NCBI GenBank assembly: GCA_946479535.1
Contig: CAMLGP010000041.1
Location: forward strand, 1 to 10,741
DNA from: an uncultured Bacteroidota bacterium
GTDB lineage: Bacteria > Bacteroidota > Bacteroidia > Chitinophagales > Chitinophagaceae
DNA length: 10,741 nt
Reading direction: 5' to 3'
Shown here: piece after piece, positions 1 to 7,615 of the stretch
How positions within the stretch are numbered: the first letter of the stretch is position 1
Layout of the letters: each line of letters starts with the position of its first letter
Notes under the pieces: model-generated
What the model was told of the DNA's origin: nothing
Seen by the model: the letters and a program-made list of their open reading frames with translations, nothing else
The model's database searches: none
Position numbers and translations under genes: made by a program

Positions 1-18
1 TAAGGAAGAAGAAAGGGG

Positions 19-894
19 TTATTCACTTAGCAGTAAATGCGCTTTCCTGAATTCAAAAGGGGTTTTGCTCATGATCTTTTTGAAGTACCGGTTAAAATTG
101 GAAAGATTATTAAAGCCGCTTTCATAACAGACTTCATAAATGGTCATATCTTTTTCCAGCAATAGATTGCAGGCATGTGCTACTCTTACTTCCAGCAGAA
201 AATTATAGTAGGTCTTTTTGGTCTTTGATTTAAAGTATCTGCAAAATGCTTTCTCGCTAAGGTTAGCGACTGAAGCTATTTCATGCAGGCTTATCTGTTT
301 CTGGAAATTGGTCAGCGTATGATGAAAAACTTTATTTAATCTGTCAGCTTCAAATTTATCAAACTTTACAGGCTGATACATGGAGTTGATAAATTGCTTT
401 TCTTTTGTTTTAGCTATTTTATCAAGAATTTTTAGAAGTGCAAATATTCTTTCTATCCCATTGGTTTCAGGCAATTTCGCAAGCAGTTCTTTCACCTGGT
501 TTTTAGTGCCTCCTGTAATTTTTATTCCCTGTTTTGCTTTCTCCAGTAGGAAATTTATATTCTTCAATTCGGGCGCATTGAAAAATGTATCCCCTAAAAA
601 ATCATGATGAAAATAGATTACTGTCACTTCTGCAATTAATTTAGATCCTTTTAAAAAGTATTCAGGATCGCAACGCCACATATGATCCAGGTTGGAGCCT
701 ATCAATACAAGTTCATTGGATTCAAAGCGCGAAATATTATTTCCAATAAATCTCGTTCCTCTTCCTTTATGAATATAGATCAGTTCTATTTCAGGATGAA
801 AATGCCACTGGTTATAAAATTTGGGCCCCTTATTCTGGTGAATATTGAATGATGATTCAGGCGCCAGTGACACTTTTAACAAATGGGGCTTCAT
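19..894 (-). CDS. AraC-family transcriptional regulator with N-terminal cupin-type sensor domain
   Basis: A DNA-binding regulator that probably controls the divergent dehydrogenase operon. From the ATG at 894 it has 291 residues, the usual length for a sensor-plus-AraC protein. The N-terminal half has the cupin-like motif HFHPEIEL near residues 31 to 38, typical of the ligand-binding domain. The C-terminal 90 residues carry two helix-turn-helix units: ISLHEIASVANLSEKAF near 201 to 217, and MTIYEVCYESGFNNLSNFNR near 250 to 269, followed by YFKKIMSKTPFEFR, the AraC signature region. The frame stays open upstream to a TTG at 939, but I prefer the ATG because the preceding bases look like a Bacteroidota promoter and the extra 15 residues resemble no domain. 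The ligand is unknown; a sugar or its oxidation product is a guess from context. The stop codon lies 18 bp from the window edge, so nothing can be said of its downstream neighbour. Confidence 0.92.
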   Translation of the reverse strand: MKPHLLKVSLAPESSFNIHQNKGPKFYNQWHFHPEIELIYIHKGRGTRFIGNNISRFESNELVLIGSNLDHMWRCDPEYFLKGSKLIAEVTVIYFHHDFLGDTFFNAPELKNINFLLEKAKQGIKITGGTKNQVKELLAKLPETNGIERIFALLKILDKIAKTKEKQFINSMYQPVKFDKFEADRLNKVFHHTLTNFQKQISLHEIASVANLSEKAFCRYFKSKTKKTYYNFLLEVRVAHACNLLLEKDMTIYEVCYESGFNNLSNFNRYFKKIMSKTPFEFRKAHLLLSE

Positions 895-907
895 AAGGTA
901 AAAGGTA

Positions 908-940
908 CAAAATTTACCAGATTTGGCCCAAAATCTCAAA
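908..940 (-). promoter_or_regulatory. Possible Bacteroidota-type promoter of the AraC gene
   Basis: Read on the minus strand, TTTG (940 to 937) is followed after 20 bases by TAAATTTTG (916 to 908). The Bacteroidota primary sigma factor recognises TTTG, about 19 to 21 bases, then TAnnTTTG; here the second element has one extra base. It would leave only 13 bases before the ATG at 894, a very short leader. The spacer contains an imperfect inverted repeat, GATTT...AAATC, that could serve as an operator. This is a by-eye match to a weak consensus. Confidence 0.3.
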
Positions 941-976
941 CTTTATGTTACTATAATATCGGTTCTGGTGAATTGG

Positions 977-1009
977 GTGGACATTATTCCTACATGAAAA
1001 GTTGACATT
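977..1009. promoter_or_regulatory. Pair of direct repeats GT(G/T)GACATT, candidate AraC half-sites
   Basis: GTGGACATT at 977 to 985 and GTTGACATT at 1001 to 1009 match at 8 of 9 bases with a period of 24 bp. AraC-family proteins commonly bind direct half-sites about two helical turns apart, and the regulator gene ends its 5' side less than 100 bp away. The repeat is short, so chance is a real alternative. Confidence 0.25.
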
Positions 1010-1039
1010 TGGTAAGATTTAAAAAGTTTCACACATAAA

Positions 1040-1078
1040 AGGGGAGTAGGGTACCATTAATGATTTATTAAGTCCCCT
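1040..1078. repeat. Nested inverted repeats in the operon leader region
   Basis: AGGGGA (1040 to 1045) is the exact reverse complement of TCCCCT (1073 to 1078). Inside the loop, TTAAT (1057 to 1061) and ATTAA (1067 to 1071) are complementary around GATTT. The inner and outer arms are separated asymmetrically (11 versus 1 base), so a single stable hairpin is doubtful. There is no U-tract for a terminator. It could be an operator, a leader structure, or chance. Confidence 0.25.
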
Positions 1079-1214
1079 GTTAATGACTGTAATCTATTTT
1101 TAAATTAAGCGATGTCTTGCCTGATTAATTCAAAGAGCCCCCTTTTCAATTCCATTCCGGCATCTCTGCCAGGCGAAGAACCATTGCGATTATCACCAAA
1201 TTTAAAATTGATTT

Positions 1215-3506
1215 ATGTCAGGTCTGTTTAAAGCCAGGAAAGCGGGGAGAAATTTATCCCGGATCCTTCTTACAATTATCGTGGTGTTCACTATTGGCTT
1301 CGGGCTGATAGTATGGAAAAAGGCTGATCCGCCCGTTACTACACAACACAAGGAATGGAAGGATTATGGAGGAGGCCCGGATCAGTCCAAATTTGTGGAT
1401 ATCAAACAGATCACCAAAACCAACGTCAATCAGCTTGAAGTAGCTTTTGTTTATCCAACAAATGACAATGTGGGGTATAGATTCAATCCCATTGTAGTAG
1501 ATAATGTCATGTATGTACTGGCAAAGAATAACTCCCTTGTTGCAGTAGATGCAACAACGGGCAGAGAGATATGGATACATGCCAACTTAAGAGGGATCAT
1601 TCAGCGTGGAATAAATTTCTGGCAAAGCGGGGATAAGAAACAAAAGCGCCTGATCATTTTTCTTAATAACACCATGCAGGCAATTGATGCAAATACTGGA
1701 AAGTCCATAATGAAGTTTGGAAAAAATGGATACACAGATATGCGGGAAGGGCTTGATCGTGATCCTGCAACCATTGGAAGGGGAACCTCTACTACTCCCG
1801 GTCATATTTTTGAAGACCTGATCATTGTTGGATCAGCACCGGGTGAAAATCCATTTTCGGGTCCCGGCCATCTGAGAGCCTATAATGTGATAACAGGAAA
1901 ACTTGTCTGGAAATTTCATACCATACCTCATCCGGGAGAATTTGGTTATGAAACCTGGCCTAAAGATGCTTACAAATATGTAGGTGGTACCAATACCTGG
2001 GGCGATATTTCAATAGATGAGCAAAGAGGAATTGCCTATTTCCCACTTGGTTCGCCTACTTATGATTATGATGGCGCTGACCGTCATGGCATGAATTTAT
2101 TTGGCAATTGCATTCTGGCCCTTAATGCAAGAACCGGAAAGCGTTTATGGCATTTTCAGACAGTACATCATGATCTTTGGGATTATGATCTGACAACGGC
2201 TCCCCAACTCATAACGGTTATACATGATGGTAAAAAAGTAGATGCGGTAGCACAGCCTTCCAAGAATGGATTTTTATATGTGTTAAACCGGGTTACTGGC
2301 AAGCCGTTATGGCCAATTGAAGAGCGACCTGTTCCAAAAAGTGATATGCCAGATGAAGAGGCATGGCCCACACAACCATTTCCTATAGTGGTGCCTCCAT
2401 TCAATCGTCAGATCGTTACTGTAGATGATCTGAATCCTTATTTCACACCGGAGGAAAAAGAAAAATGGACAAAACGAATACAGGCAGCCAGGGCGGGATT
2501 ATATCAGCCCTTATCTGATAAATATGAAACTATAACCACGCCCGGAGCTGTTGGTGGTGCCAATTATGGAAACTCGGCATCCGATCCTGATAAGGGTATC
2601 GTTTATATTCAGACCCAGGAGTTGCCTGATTTTTATAGCTTGAAATTAAGAGGTCCATCCGGACAACGAGGTGGTGGCGGTGGTGGTTTTTCAGCAGACA
2701 GAATGGAAAGAGCCCAAAAAATTTATGTTCAATACTGCCAGACCTGTCATGGTGCCAATAAGACTGGAGTGACTGGCCTGGGATCTGATCTGAGCAACCT
2801 GGCTTCTCGTATAAACGCTGAAGATTTTAAAGCAATTATTAAATCCGGTAAAGGAAGAATGGCGCCATTGCCACATGTGGAAGATGCTCAGATAGCAGAC
2901 CTGTATGCATACCTTGCTCCAAGAGGCGGCCGTGGTGGGCAACAAAATGTGGGAGATGCGGCAAAACCTTCAGGGCCGGTAGTTGCTTCTGGAGGAGTAC
3001 CTGTTCCATCCGGAGGTCCGAGAAAAAATCTGGGGTATCCAGAAGATTATACAGGACCAAAAGCACTTTATGTTGAAGCAAATAACTGGGGCGTAGGAGT
3101 TCCGAATCTATTAAGCCCACCCTGGTCACTGATTGTTGCTTATGATTTAAATAAAGGAACAATCAAATGGAAAATACCACTGGGTAATGACGATAAGATC
3201 CCGGGCAGTAAAAATCTGAGCATTCCCAATGGTTCACAGGGGAAGGGAATGGTAGTAACATCATCCGGTTTATTATTCTCTACCGCGCTGGACGGAAGGG
3301 TTTATGCTTACGATGCAGAGAATGGTAAAATATTATGGGTAGGTGAATTAGGCAGGAGCAATCCTGGTGGTATACCAGCAATGTATGAAGCACGTGGAAG
3401 ACAGTACCTGGTAGTCTGTTCAACAGGAGGACTTATCGACAAATCAAAAAAAGAGTCTGACATTCCGAAAGGTTATGTTGTTTATGCGCTTCCAAAAAAG
3501 AAATAA
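1215..3506 (+). CDS. Membrane-anchored PQQ-dependent dehydrogenase with embedded cytochrome c domain (paralog 1)
   Basis: A quinoprotein of 763 residues, probably oxidising a sugar, polyol or other alcohol in the periplasm and passing electrons from PQQ to its own haem. Residues 14 to 34 form one hydrophobic helix after a basic start, with no clear cleavage site, so it is likely an inner-membrane anchor. The beta-propeller begins with HKEWKDYGGGPDQSKF. HDLWDYD (319 to 325) matches the active-site aspartate region of the glucose dehydrogenase family, and K350 in QPSKNGFLYVLNR matches the PQQ-contacting lysine region. A haem-c domain interrupts the propeller: CQTCH at 508 to 512, with M549 as the likely sixth ligand. 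It is flanked by a run of six glycines (486 to 491) and a Gly/Pro-rich linker (about 570 to 604). Propeller repeats then resume (SLIVAYDLNKGTIKW) to the C-terminus. First gene of the block, 21 bp before its paralog. The family is clear; the substrate is not. Confidence 0.92.
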   Translation: MSGLFKARKAGRNLSRILLTIIVVFTIGFGLIVWKKADPPVTTQHKEWKDYGGGPDQSKFVDIKQITKTNVNQLEVAFVYPTNDNVGYRFNPIVVDNVMYVLAKNNSLVAVDATTGREIWIHANLRGIIQRGINFWQSGDKKQKRLIIFLNNTMQAIDANTGKSIMKFGKNGYTDMREGLDRDPATIGRGTSTTPGHIFEDLIIVGSAPGENPFSGPGHLRAYNVITGKLVWKFHTIPHPGEFGYETWPKDAYKYVGGTNTWGDISIDEQRGIAYFPLGSPTYDYDGADRHGMNLFGNCILALNARTGKRLWHFQTVHHDLWDYDLTTAPQLITVIHDGKKVDAVAQPSKNGFLYVLNRVTGKPLWPIEERPVPKSDMPDEEAWPTQPFPIVVPPFNRQIVTVDDLNPYFTPEEKEKWTKRIQAARAGLYQPLSDKYETITTPGAVGGANYGNSASDPDKGIVYIQTQELPDFYSLKLRGPSGQRGGGGGGFSADRMERAQKIYVQYCQTCHGANKTGVTGLGSDLSNLASRINAEDFKAIIKSGKGRMAPLPHVEDAQIADLYAYLAPRGGRGGQQNVGDAAKPSGPVVASGGVPVPSGGPRKNLGYPEDYTGPKALYVEANNWGVGVPNLLSPPWSLIVAYDLNKGTIKWKIPLGNDDKIPGSKNLSIPNGSQGKGMVVTSSGLLFSTALDGRVYAYDAENGKILWVGELGRSNPGGIPAMYEARGRQYLVVCSTGGLIDKSKKESDIPKGYVVYALPKKK

Positions 3507-3527
3507 ATAAAAGTAAACAAGGGAAAT

Positions 3528-5855
3528 ATGTATTCAGGTAAAATGACAAAAAGGAGATGGATTGCTGCAGGTACTGCAATTGCAGTGGTGGTCCTTCTTG
3601 CCTGTAACATATTTAAGAATAGTGGTCCCGTGAGTAGTGCAGAGTTAAGCACAGGACAAGGCAGCAGTGGCAGCATTGCCCACAGAACATGGACGCAATA
3701 CGGGGGCAGCGCAGATCAGTCAAAATATGTTGAACTTAAGGAGATCACAAAACAAAATGTAAATCAGCTTCAACTGGCATGGGATTATCCTACAAAAGAC
3801 AATCTGTCTTACCGGTATAATCCTATTGTTATTGACAATGTAATGTATGTACTGGCAAAGAATAATTCACTGGTGGCGCTTGATGTTACTACAGGTAAGG
3901 AAATTTGGATACATGCCAATTTGAATACCGGTTCCAAAAGAGGGCTCAATTATTGGGAAAGTAAAGATAGAAAAGATCGCCGGCTGGTATTTTGTGTCAA
4001 TAATACTCTGCAGGAGATCGATGCCAATACAGGCAAGTCAATTTTGACATTTGGCACAAACGGATACGTAAACCTGAGAGAGGATCTGGGCCGTGATCCT
4101 GCAACCATATTTCGTGCAACTTCCAGTTCACCTGGTCATATATTCGAAGATTTGATACTGCTGGGTTCATCACCCGGTGAAGGCTGGTTCTCTGCCCCTG
4201 GACATCTCCGTGCCTATAATGTTATTACTGGTAAACTGGCCTGGGTCTTTCATACCATACCGCATCCCGGTGAATTTGGTTATGAAACCTGGCCAAAGGA
4301 TGCCTGGAAATATGTTGGCGGTGTAAATACATGGGGTGAAATAACAGTAGATGAAAAGCGTGGTATTGCCTTTTTCCCTCTGGGGTCTCCTACGTATGAT
4401 TATTATGGTGGTGACAGGGAAGGGGCGGGATTGTTTGGTAACAGCCTGGTTGCTTTGGATGCGCGTACCGGAAAACGATTATGGCATTTTCAAACGGTGC
4501 ATCATGACCTCTGGGATTTTGATGTGGCTGCAGCTCCTCAACTGATCACTGTAAAGCATAATGGGAAGAAGGTAGATGCTGTTGCAATAGCAACCAAGCA
4601 GGGATTTTTGTTTGCATTTGATCGGGTTACTGGTGAACCCTTATGGCCTATTGAGGAGAAGCCTGTTCCAGCAAGTGAAATGCCCGGTGAAAAATCATGG
4701 CCTACACAACCTTTTCCTACTGTTTTGCCACCATTCAGCAGACAAACAATTACAGTTGCAGATATAAATCCTTTATTGCCTGCAGCAGAGCAAGAGCAAT
4801 GGAGGAAAAGAATTACCGAAACAAAGAGCGGACTCTTCTATCCTCTTTCGGATAAATATGAAACCATTACAATGCCAGGTGCAAACGGTGGGGCCATTTA
4901 TGGTAATACCGCTGCCAATCCTGTGAAAGGAATTGTGTATGTAGCGAACATGGATAAACCATCTGTTTATAAACTTAAAAAAGAAGAACCGCCTGAATTG
5001 AGAATACCCATGTCAGCAGAAGATACTGTTAGAGCTGCGGCTATTTATTTACAGAATTGCATGGCCTGCCATGGTGCAAATAAAGCAGGAGCAGCTGGTC
5101 CATCATTGGTCAATATTAATACAAGGGTAAGCTTTGAAAATTTTCAATCGGTAGTAAATCTTGGCAAAGCAAATATGCCGTCATTCCTGCACATCGGTGA
5201 CCAGTCGGTAATTGATCTCTACAAATATCTTTCCAATGCACAGGGTAGGCAGGGTGGTAGGCAGGGAAGCTTTCAGCAATCCGGTTCAGCAGCAATGCCA
5301 GATGGACCAGTGGTGGCTTCCGGTGGTGTGCCTTTACCCCAGGCGGCACAGGCTGCAGGTTTTGGACGTGGAGCAGTTAACCGTACTTACCCAGAAGGTG
5401 TAGTGCCTCCGGCAGTTCGATATGTTGATGGCTCTTCAACCGGATATGGATTAGGCTATCCATATTTATTGGCGCCGCCATGGTCATCAATAGTTGCGTA
5501 TGATTTGAATACAGGAAAAATCAAATGGAAAAGACCGTTGGGCCACGATGATAAATATGGAGGGAAGGAAACAGGTTTGCCGAGTGGAATTCAGGGAAAG
5601 GGGATGATCGTGACTTCTACAGGGATCGTCTTTGCTACCTGTGTAGACGGCGGAATCTATGCTTTTGATGAGGATAACGGCAATCTCCTATGGTCTACAA
5701 GATTGGAAAGAGTGCCGGAGGGAATTCCTGCGATGTATGAGAACAAGGGCCAGCAATTCCTGGTGGTTTGTGCTACAGGTGCTGTAACGGATAAATCAAA
5801 AAATGATACGGATGTGCCCCGGAGATATATGGTATTTGCGCTTCCGAAAAAATAA
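3528..5855 (+). CDS. PQQ-dependent dehydrogenase with embedded cytochrome c domain, possible lipoprotein (paralog 2)
   Basis: A 775-residue tandem paralog of the preceding gene, well over half identical by eye through the propeller. HDLWDFD (326 to 332) and K357 keep the active-site pattern. The haem motif is CMACH at 511 to 515, with M550 the probable axial ligand. The N-terminus differs: a basic start and hydrophobic stretch end in VVLLAC with the cysteine at 26, which resembles a lipobox, though leucine at -2 is not ideal; otherwise it is a membrane anchor. The ATG at 3528 is preceded by AAGGGA. An ATG at 3543 (MTKRRW) would give an equally good export signal. The lead-in to the haem domain is charged (KKEEPPELRIP) where paralog 1 is polyglycine, and the linker after it is Gln/Gly-rich, so the sequences around the haem module have diverged fastest. 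Probably co-transcribed. A different substrate or redox partner from paralog 1 is inferred. Confidence 0.92.
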   Translation: MYSGKMTKRRWIAAGTAIAVVVLLACNIFKNSGPVSSAELSTGQGSSGSIAHRTWTQYGGSADQSKYVELKEITKQNVNQLQLAWDYPTKDNLSYRYNPIVIDNVMYVLAKNNSLVALDVTTGKEIWIHANLNTGSKRGLNYWESKDRKDRRLVFCVNNTLQEIDANTGKSILTFGTNGYVNLREDLGRDPATIFRATSSSPGHIFEDLILLGSSPGEGWFSAPGHLRAYNVITGKLAWVFHTIPHPGEFGYETWPKDAWKYVGGVNTWGEITVDEKRGIAFFPLGSPTYDYYGGDREGAGLFGNSLVALDARTGKRLWHFQTVHHDLWDFDVAAAPQLITVKHNGKKVDAVAIATKQGFLFAFDRVTGEPLWPIEEKPVPASEMPGEKSWPTQPFPTVLPPFSRQTITVADINPLLPAAEQEQWRKRITETKSGLFYPLSDKYETITMPGANGGAIYGNTAANPVKGIVYVANMDKPSVYKLKKEEPPELRIPMSAEDTVRAAAIYLQNCMACHGANKAGAAGPSLVNINTRVSFENFQSVVNLGKANMPSFLHIGDQSVIDLYKYLSNAQGRQGGRQGSFQQSGSAAMPDGPVVASGGVPLPQAAQAAGFGRGAVNRTYPEGVVPPAVRYVDGSSTGYGLGYPYLLAPPWSSIVAYDLNTGKIKWKRPLGHDDKYGGKETGLPSGIQGKGMIVTSTGIVFATCVDGGIYAFDEDNGNLLWSTRLERVPEGIPAMYENKGQQFLVVCATGAVTDKSKNDTDVPRRYMVFALPKK

Positions 5856-5881
5856 ATAAATACAATTTAAACTGATCACTA

Positions 5882-6844
5882 ATGAGAGTTAAAAATATTT
5901 CAATACTGCTTGTAATCGCTTTCTGTTGTTTTATTGCAGAAGTATCAGCCCAAAAGACAAAGACAATTTATTTTCTGTCAGGGCCCAAAGACCATGTGGG
6001 GCCAGCTGGCACCGGAAGACATGAAACAGGCAGGGATCTGTTGGTGCTAAAAAATTGTATTGATAGTGTTGCCAATATTAAAGGCGTTAAGATAGTAACC
6101 AAATATCTTGATGAAAGATCTGCAGTTGATATCGAAGACCTCAAAGGGGCAGATGCTATTATTGTTGAATGCAGTTCGGTTACCAGTACTCAAAAACGCA
6201 CCCATCCGCTTTTGCCACCATTGCCGCCCGGAGCCAGAAATTACGGGAAGGATACGGCAGCTTACCTTAATCAGATTGACAGCTTGCAGGCAGCAGGTAT
6301 GGGGATTATGGTAATTCACTGGGGCATTGCAACGGATGGTAATCAGCCAGCATCTGAACATTATATAAGGTGGTTTGGTCAGACAGCAATGTCCAACTAC
6401 ACCCAAAATCCACTTGGATTCTGGAAGATTACACCAATCAAAGGTGCGAAGCATCCAATTCTGAATGGAGTAAAACCATGGACATATAAGGATGAAATAT
6501 TTTCCCGCCTTGTTGTAAATCCTGGTGATCCTTACCGCACTGATCTGCTAATGGGAGAATCACCTGAGACCAATCAGAGTGAATATGGATCTCCAAGAGG
6601 AGTAATAAGCCCAAGATGCGTTGCTTCAGTTTATGAAAAGAACAAACAGCGTGGCGTTCTTTGGGGTGGAATGGACTATCATTCTGCGCTGCAAAATGAA
6701 AATTACCTCCGGTTTGTACTCAATGAGATCGTATGGACAGCAGGAATTGATGTTCCGAAGGAAGGAGTAAAAACGAATGCCAAACAACTCCAGTTATCAG
6801 CCCCACGATCTGACAACTTTGACAGGTACAAAAAACCGGAATGA
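5882..6844 (+). CDS. Secreted ThuA-domain protein (trehalose-utilisation family, amidotransferase-like fold)
   Basis: A 320-residue protein with a signal peptide (MRVKNISILLVIAFCCFIAEVSAQ, likely cut after SA or SAQ), so it acts outside the cytoplasm. The mature part starts KTIYFLSGPKDH, a ThuA-type first strand with a glycine and a histidine. GIMVIHWG around H146 occupies the place of the nucleophile elbow of class I glutamine amidotransferases but has no cysteine, so it is not a glutaminase. WTYKDEIF and RGVLWGGMDYHSALQNENYLRFVLNEIVWTAG (H267) are the C-terminal ThuA signatures. ThuA of rhizobia takes part in trehalose use through keto-sugar intermediates; secreted versions are common beside sugar-oxidation genes in Bacteroidota and Planctomycetes, with mostly unknown reactions. 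It starts 26 bp after the second dehydrogenase, which suggests a role on its product. Family confident, reaction unknown. Confidence 0.88.
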   Translation: MRVKNISILLVIAFCCFIAEVSAQKTKTIYFLSGPKDHVGPAGTGRHETGRDLLVLKNCIDSVANIKGVKIVTKYLDERSAVDIEDLKGADAIIVECSSVTSTQKRTHPLLPPLPPGARNYGKDTAAYLNQIDSLQAAGMGIMVIHWGIATDGNQPASEHYIRWFGQTAMSNYTQNPLGFWKITPIKGAKHPILNGVKPWTYKDEIFSRLVVNPGDPYRTDLLMGESPETNQSEYGSPRGVISPRCVASVYEKNKQRGVLWGGMDYHSALQNENYLRFVLNEIVWTAGIDVPKEGVKTNAKQLQLSAPRSDNFDRYKKPE

Positions 6845-6866
6845 TATCACCTATTGTATTTAACCA

Positions 6867-7109
6867 ATGAAGAATTTCTTATTTTCTATTTTATTTCTCA
6901 CCATCAGCCTTTTAGCATTAGGGCAACCTGCTGGCGATGAAATAAAATCATCTGGTGCAGCTTTTATTCCTGAACTCGTACATAACCGTTCTGGTGCCGG
7001 GTCTGATGGGCTGGCGGTGGATCTGAATAAGGATGGCAGGATGGATATTATTTCATCAGCCAACAGAGGAACGTTTATTTTTTGGAATAAACAGCCAAAT
7101 AAGAAATAA
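6867..7109 (+). CDS. Very short secreted FG-GAP/VCBS-type repeat protein, probably an internally deleted remnant
   Basis: An intact frame of 80 residues. It begins with a good signal peptide (MKNFLFSILFLTISLLALGQ) and then carries a single FG-GAP-like repeat: LAVDLNKDGRMDII has the calcium-loop pattern DxNxDGxxD at residues 52 to 60, followed by SSANRGTFIFWN. Proteins of this type normally contain several such repeats in a propeller of a few hundred residues, and the segment here looks like the last repeat of one. An in-frame deletion that joined the signal peptide to the C-terminus is the simplest reading. A genuine mini-protein cannot be excluded, since start, signal peptide and stop are all sound. 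It starts 22 bp after the ThuA gene, in the same operon. Confidence 0.6.
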   Translation: MKNFLFSILFLTISLLALGQPAGDEIKSSGAAFIPELVHNRSGAGSDGLAVDLNKDGRMDIISSANRGTFIFWNKQPNKK

Positions 7110-7154
7110 AGTTGACATGAAACTATTTTCTGAACAAATAAAATACGATTGCTT

Positions 7155-7598
7155 ATGAAGCTCCCTCTTCTTTTATTGATGCTATTTATCGGGTTTATAT
7201 TAACCCTGCATTTGACAATGAACTCACAGGTAGGTGTGATAGTAAAGAATCAAAAAATGGGTAATGCGCTCTTTTGGACCATTGGAGCCATTACAGCAAT
7301 TATTATTGGCGCAACGGCCTGGGATTCCTCGGCACTTGCGCGTTTAAAAGATGTTCCGGTATGGTTGTTAACTGCAGGAGCAATGGGAGCCTGCCTGGTA
7401 TTTGGAATTGCCTGGGTGATCCCACAAATTGGCGCAAGAAATGCAATGGTACTGATGATTGCCGGCCAGGTAATTACAGGATTGATATTCTCACATTTTG
7501 GTATATTGGGATCACCAGTTGACCCCATCTCCTGGACAAAGGTTCTTGGGGTCTTATTGCTTATTGGAGGAGTTAGCATAGTCACTTATTCGAAATAA
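7155..7598 (+). CDS. DMT-superfamily transporter of the YdcZ (DUF606) type
   Basis: A 147-residue inner-membrane protein with about five hydrophobic helices: the N-terminal LPLLLLMLFIGFILTLHL, then FWTIGAITAIIIGATAW, VWLLTAGAMGACLVFGIAWVI, MVLMIAGQVITGLIFSHFGI, and KVLGVLLLIGGVSIVTY. Length, helix count, the conserved MNSQVG after helix 1, the G-G-x-x-G patterns and the SxxDPISWTKVLG stretch fit the short YdcZ family (COG3238) of drug/metabolite transporters, whose substrates are mostly unknown. The ATG at 7155 is preferred over a TTG two codons upstream. It lies 45 bp after the short FG-GAP gene and 17 bp before the broken TIM-barrel gene. It may import or export a small product of the pathway; that is inference from position only. 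Confidence 0.82.
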   Translation: MKLPLLLLMLFIGFILTLHLTMNSQVGVIVKNQKMGNALFWTIGAITAIIIGATAWDSSALARLKDVPVWLLTAGAMGACLVFGIAWVIPQIGARNAMVLMIAGQVITGLIFSHFGILGSPVDPISWTKVLGVLLLIGGVSIVTYSK

Positions 7599-7615
7599 TA
7601 ACTTAAAGCATTTAT

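Larger units (their letters stand above)
941..1214. other. Divergent intergenic region between the regulator and the dehydrogenase operon
   Basis: No coding sequence is credible here. The region must hold the promoter of the rightward operon, but I found no good TTTG/TAnnTTTG pair on the plus strand. It does hold a short direct repeat (977 to 985 and 1001 to 1009) and a set of G-rich and C-rich blocks that can pair with one another (1037 to 1045, 1073 to 1078, 1139 to 1146). The bases just before the ATG at 1215 are A/T-rich without a Shine-Dalgarno sequence. Confidence 0.6.

Noticed and set aside
895..939. TTG at 939 as the start of the AraC gene
   Set aside because: The extension adds 15 residues without family resemblance and would overlap the likely promoter; the ATG at 894 gives a normal N-terminus.
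5856..5881. Possible terminator between the second dehydrogenase and the ThuA gene
   Set aside because: The 26-bp gap is A/T-rich but has no inverted repeat, so it does not separate transcripts.
7112..7141. TTGACA at 7112 as a sigma70-type promoter for the transporter gene
   Set aside because: No TATAAT-like box lies at 17 to 18 bases, and Bacteroidota use a different promoter consensus.
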